Shown: positions 32,961 through 41,886, numbered from the stretch's first letter. The stretch is DNA of 64,000 nucleotides from JAKANT01 sp035502095 (GCA_035502095.1 DATJUX010000008.1:62001-126000), one strand, 5' to 3'. Numbers and translations: made by a program. Notes: a model not told the origin generated them from the sequence alone.

Positions 32961-33932
32961 CTACCCGGCCTGCGCGCGCGACGTCTGGCTGCGACGCCAG
33001 GTCGCCGGCGGCTTGCCGAACTCGCGCCTGAACGCGCGGCTGAAGGCCGTGTCGGTCTGGTAGCCGACGTCTTCGGCGATGCGCGCAAGCGGCGTGTTGC
33101 TGCGGGAAAGCAGGTTGGCGGCGAGCAGCATGCGCCACTGCGTGAGGTACTGCATCGGCGAGGTGCCGACGAGACCCTGGAAGCGTTCGGCGAGCACCGA
33201 TCTCGACGTGTTCGCCGTGCGCGCCAGCTCTTCGACCGTCCAGGCCTGCGCAGGACTCTTGTGCATGGCTGCCAGGGCCGCGCCGACGATCCGATCGCTC
33301 ACGCCGGCAAGCCAGCCCGTGCGGCCTTCGTGCTGCTCGTTCATGTAGAGGCGCAGCACCTCGATGAAAAGCACCTCGGCGAGCTTGGCCAGGACTCCGG
33401 CGCCGCCCGGCCTCGGCGAGCGAACCTCGGCCAGCGCATAGCGCAGCGAGGCTTCGAGCCAGACGCCTGCGTTCGATCCTCGCACGTTCACGCGCAGCAG
33501 CGACGGCAGCCCGCCGAGAAGCATGCGCGCGAGGCGCGTGTCGCACGCGAGGTATCCGCACACCAGGCGGGTCGTCGCACCGCCGCCGCCGAAGACGAGA
33601 TGGCGCGGCCGGCGCGTGAGCACCGCGTCCAGCGACCTGCCCTTGGCCGGCGGCAGTCCGGGCTGCGAAGTCATGCGATGCGCATCGCCCTGTGGGAACA
33701 GCACGGCGTCGCCTGCCACCAGGTGCGTGGGCGCACCGTCGCCCATCTCGACATAACACTCGCCGGCGGTGATCAGGTGAAAGATCACGACACGATCGGC
33801 GCCGGGTTCGAGGACCGACGCGATCGAGTCGGCGTTCGGCGACTGGTAGCACCACGGCGCACTGAAGCGTGCGTTGATGAAGATCGCGCCCACCAGGCGC
33901 ACGACACGCAACGTTTCGGAAAGGGCGTCCAT
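32961..33932 (-). CDS. AraC-family transcriptional regulator
   Basis: 323 residues. The N-terminal cupin (AraC_binding/cupin_6) domain has FHLITAGECYVEMGDGAP and VAGDAVLFPQGDAHRM. The C-terminal double helix-turn-helix has WTVEELARTANTSRSVLAERF and NTPLARIAEDVGYQTDTAFSRAFRREFG. This form often regulates nearby oxidoreductases. The ATG at 33932 is 14 bases after the OsmC stop on the same strand, so osmC and araC form an operon. The effector is unknown. Confidence 0.9.
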   Translation of the reverse strand: MDALSETLRVVRLVGAIFINARFSAPWCYQSPNADSIASVLEPGADRVVIFHLITAGECYVEMGDGAPTHLVAGDAVLFPQGDAHRMTSQPGLPPAKGRSLDAVLTRRPRHLVFGGGGATTRLVCGYLACDTRLARMLLGGLPSLLRVNVRGSNAGVWLEASLRYALAEVRSPRPGGAGVLAKLAEVLFIEVLRLYMNEQHEGRTGWLAGVSDRIVGAALAAMHKSPAQAWTVEELARTANTSRSVLAERFQGLVGTSPMQYLTQWRMLLAANLLSRSNTPLARIAEDVGYQTDTAFSRAFRREFGKPPATWRRSQTSRAQAG

Positions 33933-33946
33933 ACGTATCGCGCCAG

Positions 33947-34480
33947 CTATTCGGTCGCGACGTGCACGACCAGCGCGATCGGCATTGCCGTCTTCAGCGC
34001 CTGCTGCATCGGCGAGCGGCGCAGTCCCTCGTCGACCAGGGCGCGCAGCCGCTCGGGCGAGGCGCCGTGTGCCGCGATGCCGACGCGCACTTCGTAGTCC
34101 CGCGGCCCCGCGCACACCGGCTCTCCATCGACGCCGTTCATACCGAGCAGGCCGCGCGCATCCGAACGGCTTCCCACCCGCACTTCGAGCGAGGCCAGAT
34201 CGATGCCTTGCGCGGCCGCCGTCATCGCGATCGCAGTTGCCGAACAGGAAGCCAGCCCCGCGCGGAACAACCAGCCGGGTGTGATGCGATCCCCGGTGCC
34301 GCCGAGTTCGCACGGCATGTCGCTTGTGATCTGCGTCCCGTTCGCATGACTCGCCACGACCCGCGTGCCGCCTTCCCAGCGCGAGGTCGCCTGCAAGTCG
34401 TCGTGCAGTCCCGTTTCGGGACGGCGCCGAAAGACCGTCTCGGCGCGCTGGAGCGCCGCTGCGAGTTCATTTGCGCCCAT
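33947..34480 (-). CDS. OsmC-family protein
   Basis: 177 residues from the ATG at 34480, chosen because GGAGG lies 6 bases upstream. The frame is open to 34570 but that part lacks a signal. OsmC/Ohr proteins reduce organic hydroperoxides with a reactive Cys pair. Here WLFRAGLASCSATAIAMTAA contains one such Cys. A second late Cys in the usual VCxY context is not obvious (EPVCAGPRDYEV is the only candidate), so activity cannot be assumed. It precedes the AraC regulator on the same transcript. Confidence 0.8.
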   Translation of the reverse strand: MGANELAAALQRAETVFRRRPETGLHDDLQATSRWEGGTRVVASHANGTQITSDMPCELGGTGDRITPGWLFRAGLASCSATAIAMTAAAQGIDLASLEVRVGSRSDARGLLGMNGVDGEPVCAGPRDYEVRVGIAAHGASPERLRALVDEGLRRSPMQQALKTAMPIALVVHVATE

Positions 34481-34574
34481 CGCTCTGCCTCCGAATTGGG
34501 GTGAGGTTGCCCGCACGGGTTGTTCCGGGTTCGGAAACCGGATTGTCGGCTTCCCGACGCGTCGGGCCAAGGGC

Positions 34575-34632
34575 GACGAATCCGATATTCACGGGGTCGG
34601 ACGAACGAGCAGCAAATCCGGACGGGCTGCCA
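34575..34632. repeat. Intergenic repeat, copy B
   Basis: Matches copy A at 31489-31546. It lies between the divergent osmC and methyltransferase genes. No clear promoter boxes inside, though the position would suit an upstream regulatory element. Confidence 0.5.
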
Positions 34633-34759
34633 GTCGCACCCGACGACGCACGTCGGTCGAGGACGATCGGACTGACAAAGGCGACGCGCTGGCAGGACAC
34701 GTCCGGCCGCACGCGGCACATTCTTGTCCCGCACACGCACCGCAACCAGGAGCCCATCC

Positions 34760-35572
34760 GTGAACGCACCGAACGACCTCACCGCTGTGAAGAGCCGTCA
34801 ACAAGTCGCTTGGGCAGCCGGCGACTATTCCGTGATCGGCACCACCCTGCAGATCGTCGGCGAACAACTCGCCGAAGCTTGCGACCTGCGCTGGGATGAA
34901 CGGGTTCTCGACGTTGCCGCGGGCAACGGCAATGCCACGCTTGCCGCGGCGCGCCGTGGCGCGCAGGTCACGTCGACCGACTACGTCGGATCGCTGCTCG
35001 ACCGCGGCAGCGAACGCGCCAGGGCCGAGCGTCTCGACGTGGCGTTCCAGGTGGCCGACGTCGAACAACTGCCATTCGCCGACGGCAGCTTCGACGCCGT
35101 GATCTCGACTTTCGGCGTGATGTTCGCGCCCGATCATGCGCGCGCCGCCGCGGAGATGGTGCGCGTCTGCCGCTCGGGCGGCCAGATCGGCCTCGCCAAC
35201 TGGACCCCGGACAGCCTGGTCGGAAAGATGTTCAAGGTCCTCGGTCGCCACGTTCCTCCGCCCGCCGGCGTGCAGCCGCCGGCGCTGTGGGGCACCAAAG
35301 CCCATCTGCATTCGCTCTTCGGCGCGGACGCGGCCGCGATCGCGGTGACCGAACGCGTGTTCAATTTCCGCTACCGCTCGCCCGCGCATTTCATCGATGT
35401 ATTCCGCACGTGGTACGGCCCCATCCACAAGGCCTTCGCGACGCTGCCGCCCGAGAAGTCGGCAGCGCTCGAGCGCGACCTGACCGAATTGCTGGTGGGC
35501 CTGAATCGACGCGGTCCGGAAACGCTGGTCGCGCCGAGCGAGTACCTCGAAGTCGTCATCACGCGCCGTTGA
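34760..35572 (+). CDS. Class I SAM-dependent methyltransferase
   Basis: 270 residues from the GTG at 34760, which has AGGAG eight bases upstream. Motif I is VLDVAAGNGNATLAAARRG; motif II region is VTSTDYVGSLLDRG; post-motifs VADVEQLPFADGSFDAVIST and VCRSGGQIGLANW place it with UbiE/Methyltransf_11-like enzymes acting on small molecules. The substrate is unknown. The next methyltransferase begins within its stop codon (TGATG), so the pair is translationally coupled. The upstream spacer carries repeat copy B. Confidence 0.85.
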   Translation: MNAPNDLTAVKSRQQVAWAAGDYSVIGTTLQIVGEQLAEACDLRWDERVLDVAAGNGNATLAAARRGAQVTSTDYVGSLLDRGSERARAERLDVAFQVADVEQLPFADGSFDAVISTFGVMFAPDHARAAAEMVRVCRSGGQIGLANWTPDSLVGKMFKVLGRHVPPPAGVQPPALWGTKAHLHSLFGADAAAIAVTERVFNFRYRSPAHFIDVFRTWYGPIHKAFATLPPEKSAALERDLTELLVGLNRRGPETLVAPSEYLEVVITRR

Positions 35573-36399
35573 TGGAGGCGCGGGTCCAGCGCCGCATTCA
35601 GCGCTACGGCTGGGACCTGGCGGCGCGCGTCTACGAGCCGCTGTGGCAGGCGCAACTCGCCGCGGCGCACACGCGACTCATGCAGTGCGCGTCGGTCGTG
35701 CCGGGTCAGCGCGTGCTCGACATCGCCTGCGGCACCGGGCTGATCGCCCTGCGGGCAGCGGAGGCAGTCGGTCCTGACGGTGCGGTGGTCGGCGTGGATC
35801 TTTCGAGCCGGATGGTCGATGGCGCGCGCCGGCGGGCGAGAGCGAGGAATCTCTCGAACGCCACGTTCCAGCGCATGGACGCGGAGCGGCTCGACCTGGC
35901 CGATGCTTCGTTCGATGTCGCCGCGTGCGCGCTCGGCCTCATGTTCATGCCCGATCCGGCGCGGGCGCTGCACGAAATGCGGCGGGTGCTGCGGCCCGGC
36001 GGCCGCATTGCGCTCGCGGTGTGGGGCGAGCGCACGCGCTGCGCGTGGTCGGCGCTGTTTCCGATCGTCGACGCAGAGGTCGCGAGCGACGTCTGTCCGC
36101 TGTTCTTTCATCTTGGCGCCGGCGACGCGCTGGCGCGCCTTTGCGCCGACGCGCGCTTCGAATTGGTCGAGCACCACCGCGTCGTTACGACCATGGAATA
36201 CGCCGATGCCGACGCCGCCTGCAGCGCCGCGTTCATCGGCGGCCCGGTGGCGCTGGCCTGGTCGCGCTTCGACGAGCGTGTCCGGGCACGCGTGCGCGCG
36301 CGCTACATCGACGCGATCGCCCGCTGGCGGCGCGGCGACGGCTATCGCCTGCCGGGAGAATTCGTGGTCGTGTCGGCTTCCGTGCCTGCGTTCCGATAG
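35572..36399 (+). CDS. Class I SAM-dependent methyltransferase
   Basis: 275 residues, coupled to the preceding methyltransferase by TGATG. Motif I is VLDIACGTGLIALRAAEAVG, followed by VVGVDLSSRMVDGARRRA, MDAERLDLADASFDVAACA and VLRPGGRIALAVWGE. The C-terminal half has the fold extension seen in ubiquinone/menaquinone-type methyltransferases. It is clearly homologous in layout to the neighbour but not a recent copy. The two could methylate successive intermediates or form a heterodimer; this is inference. Confidence 0.85.
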   Translation: MEARVQRRIQRYGWDLAARVYEPLWQAQLAAAHTRLMQCASVVPGQRVLDIACGTGLIALRAAEAVGPDGAVVGVDLSSRMVDGARRRARARNLSNATFQRMDAERLDLADASFDVAACALGLMFMPDPARALHEMRRVLRPGGRIALAVWGERTRCAWSALFPIVDAEVASDVCPLFFHLGAGDALARLCADARFELVEHHRVVTTMEYADADAACSAAFIGGPVALAWSRFDERVRARVRARYIDAIARWRRGDGYRLPGEFVVVSASVPAFR

Positions 36400-36428
36400 A
36401 CCATGGGAGGCAACACCGGGATACGGCC

Positions 36429-36908
36429 ATGCATCACGACACTACGCAACTGTTCGAACCGAAAGGCACCACTCGCTTCATCCCCGATGCGAGCGCTTCT
36501 GCGCCGCCGGCACCCACGGCGCGCACACGGGCGCAGATCGAGGCATGGGCGAAACGCGCCACCGCCGCCAACGGCTTTGGCGAGGCCGGCAAGGTGGTTT
36601 TGCCGGCCGACCCGGGTCCAGTCCGGATTCCCGCTCGCGAGAGCACGTGGCAACGCTTTGGCCGCGTCGTCGCCCGGTTCATCACCGCTTGGGTGGACTA
36701 CCGCCGCAGGCGCGCCGAGCAGGACCTGCTGGCCCGCCTCGATGCGGCGACGCTGCGCGACCTGGGGATCGATCGCTGCGAGATCGGCTCGTACGTCGCC
36801 GAGAGCGACGGTTCGAGCTCCATCACACGGCGCCGGGTTGCCCCGAGCAATCTGCAGGTATTCGAGACCTCGCGCCCGCGCATCAAGAGCATCGACAGGC
36901 TTCTCTGA
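36429..36908 (+). CDS. DUF1127-domain protein
   Basis: 159 residues. The C-terminal part has AWVDYRRRRAEQDLLARLDA followed by TLRDLGIDRCEIGSYV, the arginine-rich DUF1127 (YjiS-like) signature found in short proteins often linked to stress or small-RNA binding. The N-terminal 75 residues are a low-complexity extension (many Ala, Thr, Pro), unusual because most members are 45-75 aa. There is no signal peptide. It lies in a plus-strand series after the methyltransferases with a GGGAGG about 20 bases upstream of the ATG. Confidence 0.7.
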   Translation: MHHDTTQLFEPKGTTRFIPDASASAPPAPTARTRAQIEAWAKRATAANGFGEAGKVVLPADPGPVRIPARESTWQRFGRVVARFITAWVDYRRRRAEQDLLARLDAATLRDLGIDRCEIGSYVAESDGSSSITRRRVAPSNLQVFETSRPRIKSIDRLL

Positions 36909-36909
36909 A

Positions 36910-37251
36910 ATGGAATGCACAATCGGGTCGGATCTCGCCGCCCAGATCCTGCCGGATACCGTCTCGAGCGTGAGCCAGCTGCGGTTCCTCTCGGCCGAGG
37001 AGCAGTGCGTGTTCTCACGGCTGCAACGGCGCACGTACCTGTTCGCGCTGCTCGAACGTGCCGTTGGCGACGACCCGAGTGCCCAGGCGGGCCCGGATGC
37101 CGCGGCGAGGATCGTGCAGTTGCGGGCAGGGTCCGATGCCGAGTGTTTCATGCGCATCGCCGGCCGTGCCTTCGACGCGGTGCATGCGGAGGCCATTCAT
37201 AACGCGGTGCTGGCCGACTACCGCCGGCAGTACATTGGGAGATCGACATGA
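36910..37251 (+). CDS. Hypothetical protein (113 aa)
   Basis: Starts one base after the DUF1127 stop, which suggests coupling. The sequence is mainly helical: VSSVSQLRFLSAEEQCVFSRLQ near residue 18 and a C-terminal HAEAIHNAVLADYRRQYI. It has no membrane segment and no recognised motif. Two Cys residues are in separate regions. Its stop overlaps the ATG of a 12-codon frame (MNPYALAFGPAA). Likely a real but uncharacterised gene by position and composition. Confidence 0.5.
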   Translation: MECTIGSDLAAQILPDTVSSVSQLRFLSAEEQCVFSRLQRRTYLFALLERAVGDDPSAQAGPDAAARIVQLRAGSDAECFMRIAGRAFDAVHAEAIHNAVLADYRRQYIGRST

Positions 37252-37299
37252 ATCCATACGCGCTCGCCTTCGGCCCCGCTGCGTAGCCGGAGTCCTTCG

Positions 37300-38118
37300 A
37301 TGCAGGCACCCAATCCGTTCTTTCGCGAGGCAGGCTCCGGGCCGGGAGTCGTCTGCCTGCATTCGAACGCCAGCCACTCGGGCCAGTGGCGTGCGCTAAG
37401 CGAAAGGCTCGCGCCTGGGTACCACGTGCTCGCGGCGGATGGATACGGAGCTGGAAAGAGCCCCGCATGGCGCGCCAAGCGGCCGGTCCGTTTGCGCGAC
37501 GAGGTGGACCTGCTCGAGCCCGTGTTTGCGCGCGCGGGCGATCCGTTCGTCCTGGTCGGACATTCGTACGGCGGTGCCGTGGCGCTGATAGCCGCGATCA
37601 CCCATCCCCGGCGTGTCCGTGCGCTGGTGCTCTATGAGCCCACCCTGTTCGCGCTCGTCGATGCGGACGCGCCCGCGCCCAACGAGGCCGACGGGATCCG
37701 CCAGACGGTGGCCGATTCAGTCGCCGCACTCGCCGCCGGCGATCGCGATCGCGCTGCGCAGCGCTTCATCGATTTCTGGATGGGCAAGGGGGCCTGGCAG
37801 CGGATGCCGGAGGCACGGCGGGCGCCGATCGCCGATTCGGTGACCCACGTTCGCGCGTGGGGCAAGGCATTGTTCAACGAACCCACGCCGCTCGCGGCGT
37901 TTGCGGCCTTGAATGTCCCTGTCCTCTACATGCTGGGCAAGGACTCCCCGGCTTCCTCGCGGGCGGTGGCGCAGCTGCTGATCCCCGTTTTGCCGCAGGT
38001 CCAGGTGGTCGAGTTCGAGGGCGCCGGACACATGGGCCCGATGACCCACGCCGACCGCATCAACGACACCATTGCCGGTTTCCTTCACACCGAGCCACGT
38101 CTCGTGCGGGTTGCTTAA
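37300..38118 (+). CDS. Alpha/beta hydrolase
   Basis: 272 residues. The oxyanion region is VVCLHSNASHSGQWRALSERL; the nucleophile elbow is VLVGHSYGGAVALIAAI (Ser of GHSYGG); the acid is probably the Asp of YMLGKDSPASS; the base is His in EFEGAGHMGPMTHAD. The family hydrolyses esters, amides or C-C bonds. A specific substrate is not suggested. It follows the small unknown gene after 48 bases that contain a 12-codon open frame. Cytoplasmic by lack of a signal peptide. Confidence 0.88.
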   Translation: MQAPNPFFREAGSGPGVVCLHSNASHSGQWRALSERLAPGYHVLAADGYGAGKSPAWRAKRPVRLRDEVDLLEPVFARAGDPFVLVGHSYGGAVALIAAITHPRRVRALVLYEPTLFALVDADAPAPNEADGIRQTVADSVAALAAGDRDRAAQRFIDFWMGKGAWQRMPEARRAPIADSVTHVRAWGKALFNEPTPLAAFAALNVPVLYMLGKDSPASSRAVAQLLIPVLPQVQVVEFEGAGHMGPMTHADRINDTIAGFLHTEPRLVRVA

Positions 38119-38314
38119 CCACCCGGTTCTCGGCCGAGTGCCGGGAAGGCAGCCGCTTACACTGAGGTTCGGACGTCGCGGCGCACGCGCCGGGTTCGTC
38201 CTTCTGCCATGACCACGAGCGCGATGCAGCGTGCGCGACGTTGTGCGCCGCGATGTCTCGACGCGATTGGGTTCGGCTCCCAGAAAATGCATCGCGAACT
38301 GAAGGTCAGGTGTC

Positions 38315-39577
38315 GTGGCGAGACGACGCGCACGGGTGGTGATGATTGCGGCTGTCGCGTACGCGCTGACGGCTTGCAATACCGCGCCCAAGGCGCCCAC
38401 CGCTTCGGCCACCGTGCCGGCCGCTGAGAGCGAGCCCGCGCACGTCGATCTGCCGTCTGCGGAGGTGCCCGAGCCGCCGAAAGAGAAGGCCGATGCCGGG
38501 AAGGCACCGGAGACATCTCCGGCCGAGCCGCCCCCGGCCGAGCCCCCTCCAGCCGAACCACCTCCACCGGAAACTCCGCCAACCGGGCCCCCCCCGGCGG
38601 AACCGGCATCGACGGAACTACCACCCACCGAATCGCCGCCGGCGGAGCCGGCGACCGAGACACCCAAGGAGGAGCCGAAGCAGGCCGCGCCCGAGGCGCC
38701 TTCGCCGCAGAAGCCGCCAGGCGATGAAACCGTGCTGGAGAGCACGCGGCGCACGGTACGGTGGACGACCGAGTGGCTGGCGCGCGAGGTCGACAGCTGG
38801 TTCGGCGACGTGCCGTTCGAGCAGGGCGGCGAGGTGAAGGACGGCCGGCTGAGCCTTGGATTCCTCAAGCGTCAGGACGAGAGCCTCGAGTCGCGGCTGC
38901 GCTTCAACGCGCGCATCCGGCTGCCGAACCTCGAACAGCGCGGCGCCTACTTCTACGTCGGGCGTGCCAACACCACCGAGACCGTATCGGACACGCCGGA
39001 GGCGCTTTCGCGCCAGCAGCGCTTGCAGACGGAAACTCCGGAAGACCAGTCGTTCTTCGCCGGTTTCGGCCTGTCACCGCTCAAGACGATCGACCTGCGG
39101 GTCGGCTTTCACGGCATCTTCCCGTATGCCCAGGCGCGTTACCGCAAGCCGTGGACGCTCACGCCGATCGACCTGGTCGAGTTCCGACAGACCTTCTTCT
39201 GGCAGACCAGCGATCGCTTGGGCTCGACGACTGCCCTTTCTTACGAGCATGCCGTGTCGTCGACGTTCGCCCTGCGCTGGTTGAGCGCGGTGACGATCAC
39301 GCAGAAGACGAGACATTGGGATTGGTCGAGCAGCTGGGGCGCCTACAAGACGCTCGGCTTGGATCGCCTGACCTCGTTCGAGCTCGTGACGTCGGGACGA
39401 CTCGACTCGGGCATCGCGGTCGGAGAATGGGGCGTGCAGCAGAAGTGGCTGCAACCGATCTACCGCGACTGGCTGCTGGGCGAGTTCCTGGTCGGCTACT
39501 TCTGGCCGCGCGAGGGCCTCCAGTTCGAACGCTTGGGGCGATGGGCGGCCGGATTCACCACGACCATGCGGTTCTAG
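38315..39577 (+). CDS. Proline-rich lipoprotein with an outer-membrane-like C-terminal domain
   Basis: 420 residues from a GTG. The signal VVMIAAVAYALTAC has a lipobox with Cys21. Residues about 45-135 are a Pro/Glu-rich low-complexity stretch with a repeated AEPPP pattern, a likely periplasm-spanning or flexible spacer. From about 140 it is a well-ordered domain with alternating residues and many aromatic positions (RLSLGFLKRQ, RLRFNARIRLP, WQTSDRLGSTTALSYEHAV) ending in Phe (TTMRF), as in many beta-barrel proteins. I do not know the family. An outer-membrane location is inference. It is convergent with the DsrE-like gene. Confidence 0.7.
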   Translation: MARRRARVVMIAAVAYALTACNTAPKAPTASATVPAAESEPAHVDLPSAEVPEPPKEKADAGKAPETSPAEPPPAEPPPAEPPPPETPPTGPPPAEPASTELPPTESPPAEPATETPKEEPKQAAPEAPSPQKPPGDETVLESTRRTVRWTTEWLAREVDSWFGDVPFEQGGEVKDGRLSLGFLKRQDESLESRLRFNARIRLPNLEQRGAYFYVGRANTTETVSDTPEALSRQQRLQTETPEDQSFFAGFGLSPLKTIDLRVGFHGIFPYAQARYRKPWTLTPIDLVEFRQTFFWQTSDRLGSTTALSYEHAVSSTFALRWLSAVTITQKTRHWDWSSSWGAYKTLGLDRLTSFELVTSGRLDSGIAVGEWGVQQKWLQPIYRDWLLGEFLVGYFWPREGLQFERLGRWAAGFTTTMRF

Positions 39578-39611
39578 CCGGCGTAAAACGCCTGTACCGC
39601 GACTTCGGCAC

Positions 39612-39684
39612 GTCATTCAGAAGGCAACGAAACTCGGTCTTGCGAAGGGTCGAGGGCCCTCGTCGCGTGGCTGCTCCGGATGAC
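39612..39684. repeat. Decayed REP-like element
   Basis: GTCATTCAG at 39612 and CCGGATGAC at 39676-39684 resemble the two ends of the 22720 element with a longer, divergent centre. It lies in the spacer between convergent genes. Confidence 0.3.
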
Positions 39685-39697
39685 AGCTGGCACAGCC

Positions 39698-40135
39698 TCA
39701 CGGCCGGATGTACGCGTATCCCTCCTGCTGCTTCTTCATGAGCTCGACGACACCGGCCGGCACGTAGCCGATCCTGGGCAGCATGTCCTTGTAGGCGATC
39801 TGCTGCGCGCGCATGGTGTTCTCGCAGGCGACGACCCTGACGCCGTTCCTCAGCGCTTCGGCGACGCGCGCGCCAACGGGCGAATCCGCCTTGAGCATGC
39901 CGATACCCGGGCCGTACACCACGATCTCGAGTTCAACCGCGTCGCTCCCGATCTCCTCCTGCAGGTTCCTGGCGTTGTTGAGGACGAGGTTCCACTTCTG
40001 CGGACCGTCGTCGCTCACCTGGAACACGACCTTGTTGCGCACCGGCTCAGCCGACGCCGGCGTTGCCGGGGCGAGCAAGCTCGCGAGCGCCAGCGCGAGC
40101 CAAAGCGAGAATCCTCTGCGCGCGGTCCTGGTCAT
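39698..40135 (-). CDS. Secreted DsrE-family protein
   Basis: 145 residues. A signal peptide is evident (RRGFSLWLALALASLLAPATPASA). The mature part, VVFQVSDDGPQKWNLVLNNA, LEIVVYGPGIGMLK and GVRVVACENTMRAQ, follows the DsrE/DsrF-like fold (YchN type). The Cys in ACENT lies where sulfur-carrier members have theirs, but this group often has no known sulfur role. GGGAGG lies upstream of the ATG. Its frame continues the direction of the TPR gene 77 bases upstream, so both may be one transcript. Confidence 0.8.
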   Translation of the reverse strand: MTRTARRGFSLWLALALASLLAPATPASAEPVRNKVVFQVSDDGPQKWNLVLNNARNLQEEIGSDAVELEIVVYGPGIGMLKADSPVGARVAEALRNGVRVVACENTMRAQQIAYKDMLPRIGYVPAGVVELMKKQQEGYAYIRP

Positions 40136-40212
40136 CGTGGCCTCCCTTCGCAAACGGTCGGCGAGGATAACCCGCGGCGACCGTTCCGGGCCCGTTCCGG
40201 CGCCGCGAACCG

Positions 40213-41847
40213 CTATCGCAATGCCACCTTGACCGTCGCGCCTCGCCAGGCCTTGTCGAACTGCTTCTTCACCTTGTCGGCCTCGGGCTTGCGGCGTTGC
40301 GCACGCAGGGCGGCTTCGAGTCCGAACAATGAACGGCCGCTGCCGACGTTGTGCCGCAAATCGGCGCGGAACGCCTGCTCCGCACCGGCCGCGTCGCCGG
40401 ATCGCAGCAGCGCGGTGCCAAGCACGTAGCTGGATCCGAGGTACCAGCCGGGTGGCTCGTCGTAGTCCAGCGTGTCCTCGGCCGCAGCAGCCTCGCGCAG
40501 TAAGGGCACGGCGCCCGCGGCGTCGTTGCTCATCAGCGCGAGACGGCCGTCGAGGTAGGGCTGCGCCACCGCGAAGATCGACGGCGCCGCATTCAGCCCG
40601 ATTTCGGTCGTCTTGCCGAGCGAGGCCGCGGATGCCGCGAATTTCTCGCGTTCGGCGCGCGCTTCGTCCAGGCGGCCCTGGCCACCGAATGCGAGCGCGC
40701 GGGCGAAATGCCAGAAGGCCTCGCTGATGGGGGCCTCGAACGGCGGCTCGGGAAGGGCCAATGCGTCGTCCCAACGATCGAACAGGACCAGCACCTGCGC
40801 GGGCGTGGCATGCAGGTGGTCGAGAAACGGCATGTCCTTGAGCTGCGGCTCGACCAGCGCCGCAAGCTTGCGCGCGCTGCCGATCGACTTGGCGGCGTCG
40901 CCTGCCATCGCATAGCTCACGGCGAGGAAGTGCAGGTTGTGCCCGTAGTAGGCGACCGTGTACGTCGACGCCACGCCGGAGGCGCGCAGGCGTTCGTCCG
41001 CGAGCACTGCGCGTTCGTTGACCCGCGCCGCGTCGAGGTAGTTGCCGGTGCGGATGTAGATGTGCGCCGGCATGTGCACGAGGTGTCCCGCGGAGGGCGC
41101 AAGCTTTTCGAGCACTTTCGCCGACGGCAGTGCCTTTTCAGGCGTCGGCGACATTTCCATCGCATGGATGTAGTAGTGGTTCGCGCCCAGGTGCTTGGGC
41201 TGCGCCTTCAACGCGCGCTCCAGCGTGCGCACGATCTCCGGGGTGCTGCCGAGGGGCTGGCCGTCGGGCGACCAGAGCTTCCACGGCTGCAGGTCCATCA
41301 GGCTTTCGGCGTACAGCACGACCGCATCGATGTCGCGCGGATAGCGCGCCAGCAGTTCAGCCATCGCATCCTTGTACGCGACGTTCAGTGCCCCGCCGTC
41401 GTCGCCGTCGTTGCCCGAGTAGCGCCGGCTGAGCGCATCGATGTATGCCTGCTCGGCCGGCGAAGCTTTCGCCTTCAACGCGAGCGCGCGCTGCACCTCG
41501 GCATACGCGGCCTTGTGCGCCTCGAGCGACATCGGGACGTTGTAGTTCGGGCCGAGCGCGTACGCGATGCCCCAGTGAGCCATCGCGAGCTGCGGATCGA
41601 GCTCGGCGGCGCGCTTGAACGAGGCGATCGCGGCCTCGTGATTGAACGCATAACAAAGCTTCAACCCCTGGTCGAAGAACGCCTGCGCCTGCTTGTTGCG
41701 GGTCGAGACGGGATGCGTGAGCTTGCCCAGTTCCGGGTCGATGGCGCGACCCGGGTCGATCCCGGGCTTGGTGCCGTCGTGCGCGTGGATCGGCGCGGCG
41801 AGCACGATCGCGACGAACACAGGAGCGAGCTTGCATGCCAGGTGCAT
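40213..41847 (-). CDS. Secreted TPR-repeat protein
   Basis: 544 residues with a signal peptide (LAPVFVAIVLAAPIHAH). The first third has a TPR pair, FFDQGLKLCYAFNHEAAIASF and ELDPQLAMAHWGIAYALG. Later come HYYIHAMEMSP and GHLVHMPAHIYIRTG, a His-rich block typical of this poorly characterised TPR group, and C-terminal repeats DAAGAVPLLREAAAAEDT. It is probably periplasmic and binds partner proteins. The conserved histidines hint at a metal site, unproven. It lies in a minus-strand row of envelope genes with the membrane protein upstream. Confidence 0.75.
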   Translation of the reverse strand: MHLACKLAPVFVAIVLAAPIHAHDGTKPGIDPGRAIDPELGKLTHPVSTRNKQAQAFFDQGLKLCYAFNHEAAIASFKRAAELDPQLAMAHWGIAYALGPNYNVPMSLEAHKAAYAEVQRALALKAKASPAEQAYIDALSRRYSGNDGDDGGALNVAYKDAMAELLARYPRDIDAVVLYAESLMDLQPWKLWSPDGQPLGSTPEIVRTLERALKAQPKHLGANHYYIHAMEMSPTPEKALPSAKVLEKLAPSAGHLVHMPAHIYIRTGNYLDAARVNERAVLADERLRASGVASTYTVAYYGHNLHFLAVSYAMAGDAAKSIGSARKLAALVEPQLKDMPFLDHLHATPAQVLVLFDRWDDALALPEPPFEAPISEAFWHFARALAFGGQGRLDEARAEREKFAASAASLGKTTEIGLNAAPSIFAVAQPYLDGRLALMSNDAAGAVPLLREAAAAEDTLDYDEPPGWYLGSSYVLGTALLRSGDAAGAEQAFRADLRHNVGSGRSLFGLEAALRAQRRKPEADKVKKQFDKAWRGATVKVALR

Positions 41848-41886
41848 GGGTTCCTTCTCCGAACAGGGCCAAACGGGAAACCGCGC

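Noticed and set aside
37248..37286. 12-codon frame MNPYALAFGPAA starting in the stop of the preceding gene
   Set aside because: Too short to call a gene; mentioned only because of its coupled position.
38500..38690. Repeated CCGGCCGAGCCxCC units
   Set aside because: Not a CRISPR or satellite array; they encode the Pro/Glu-rich spacer of the lipoprotein in frame.
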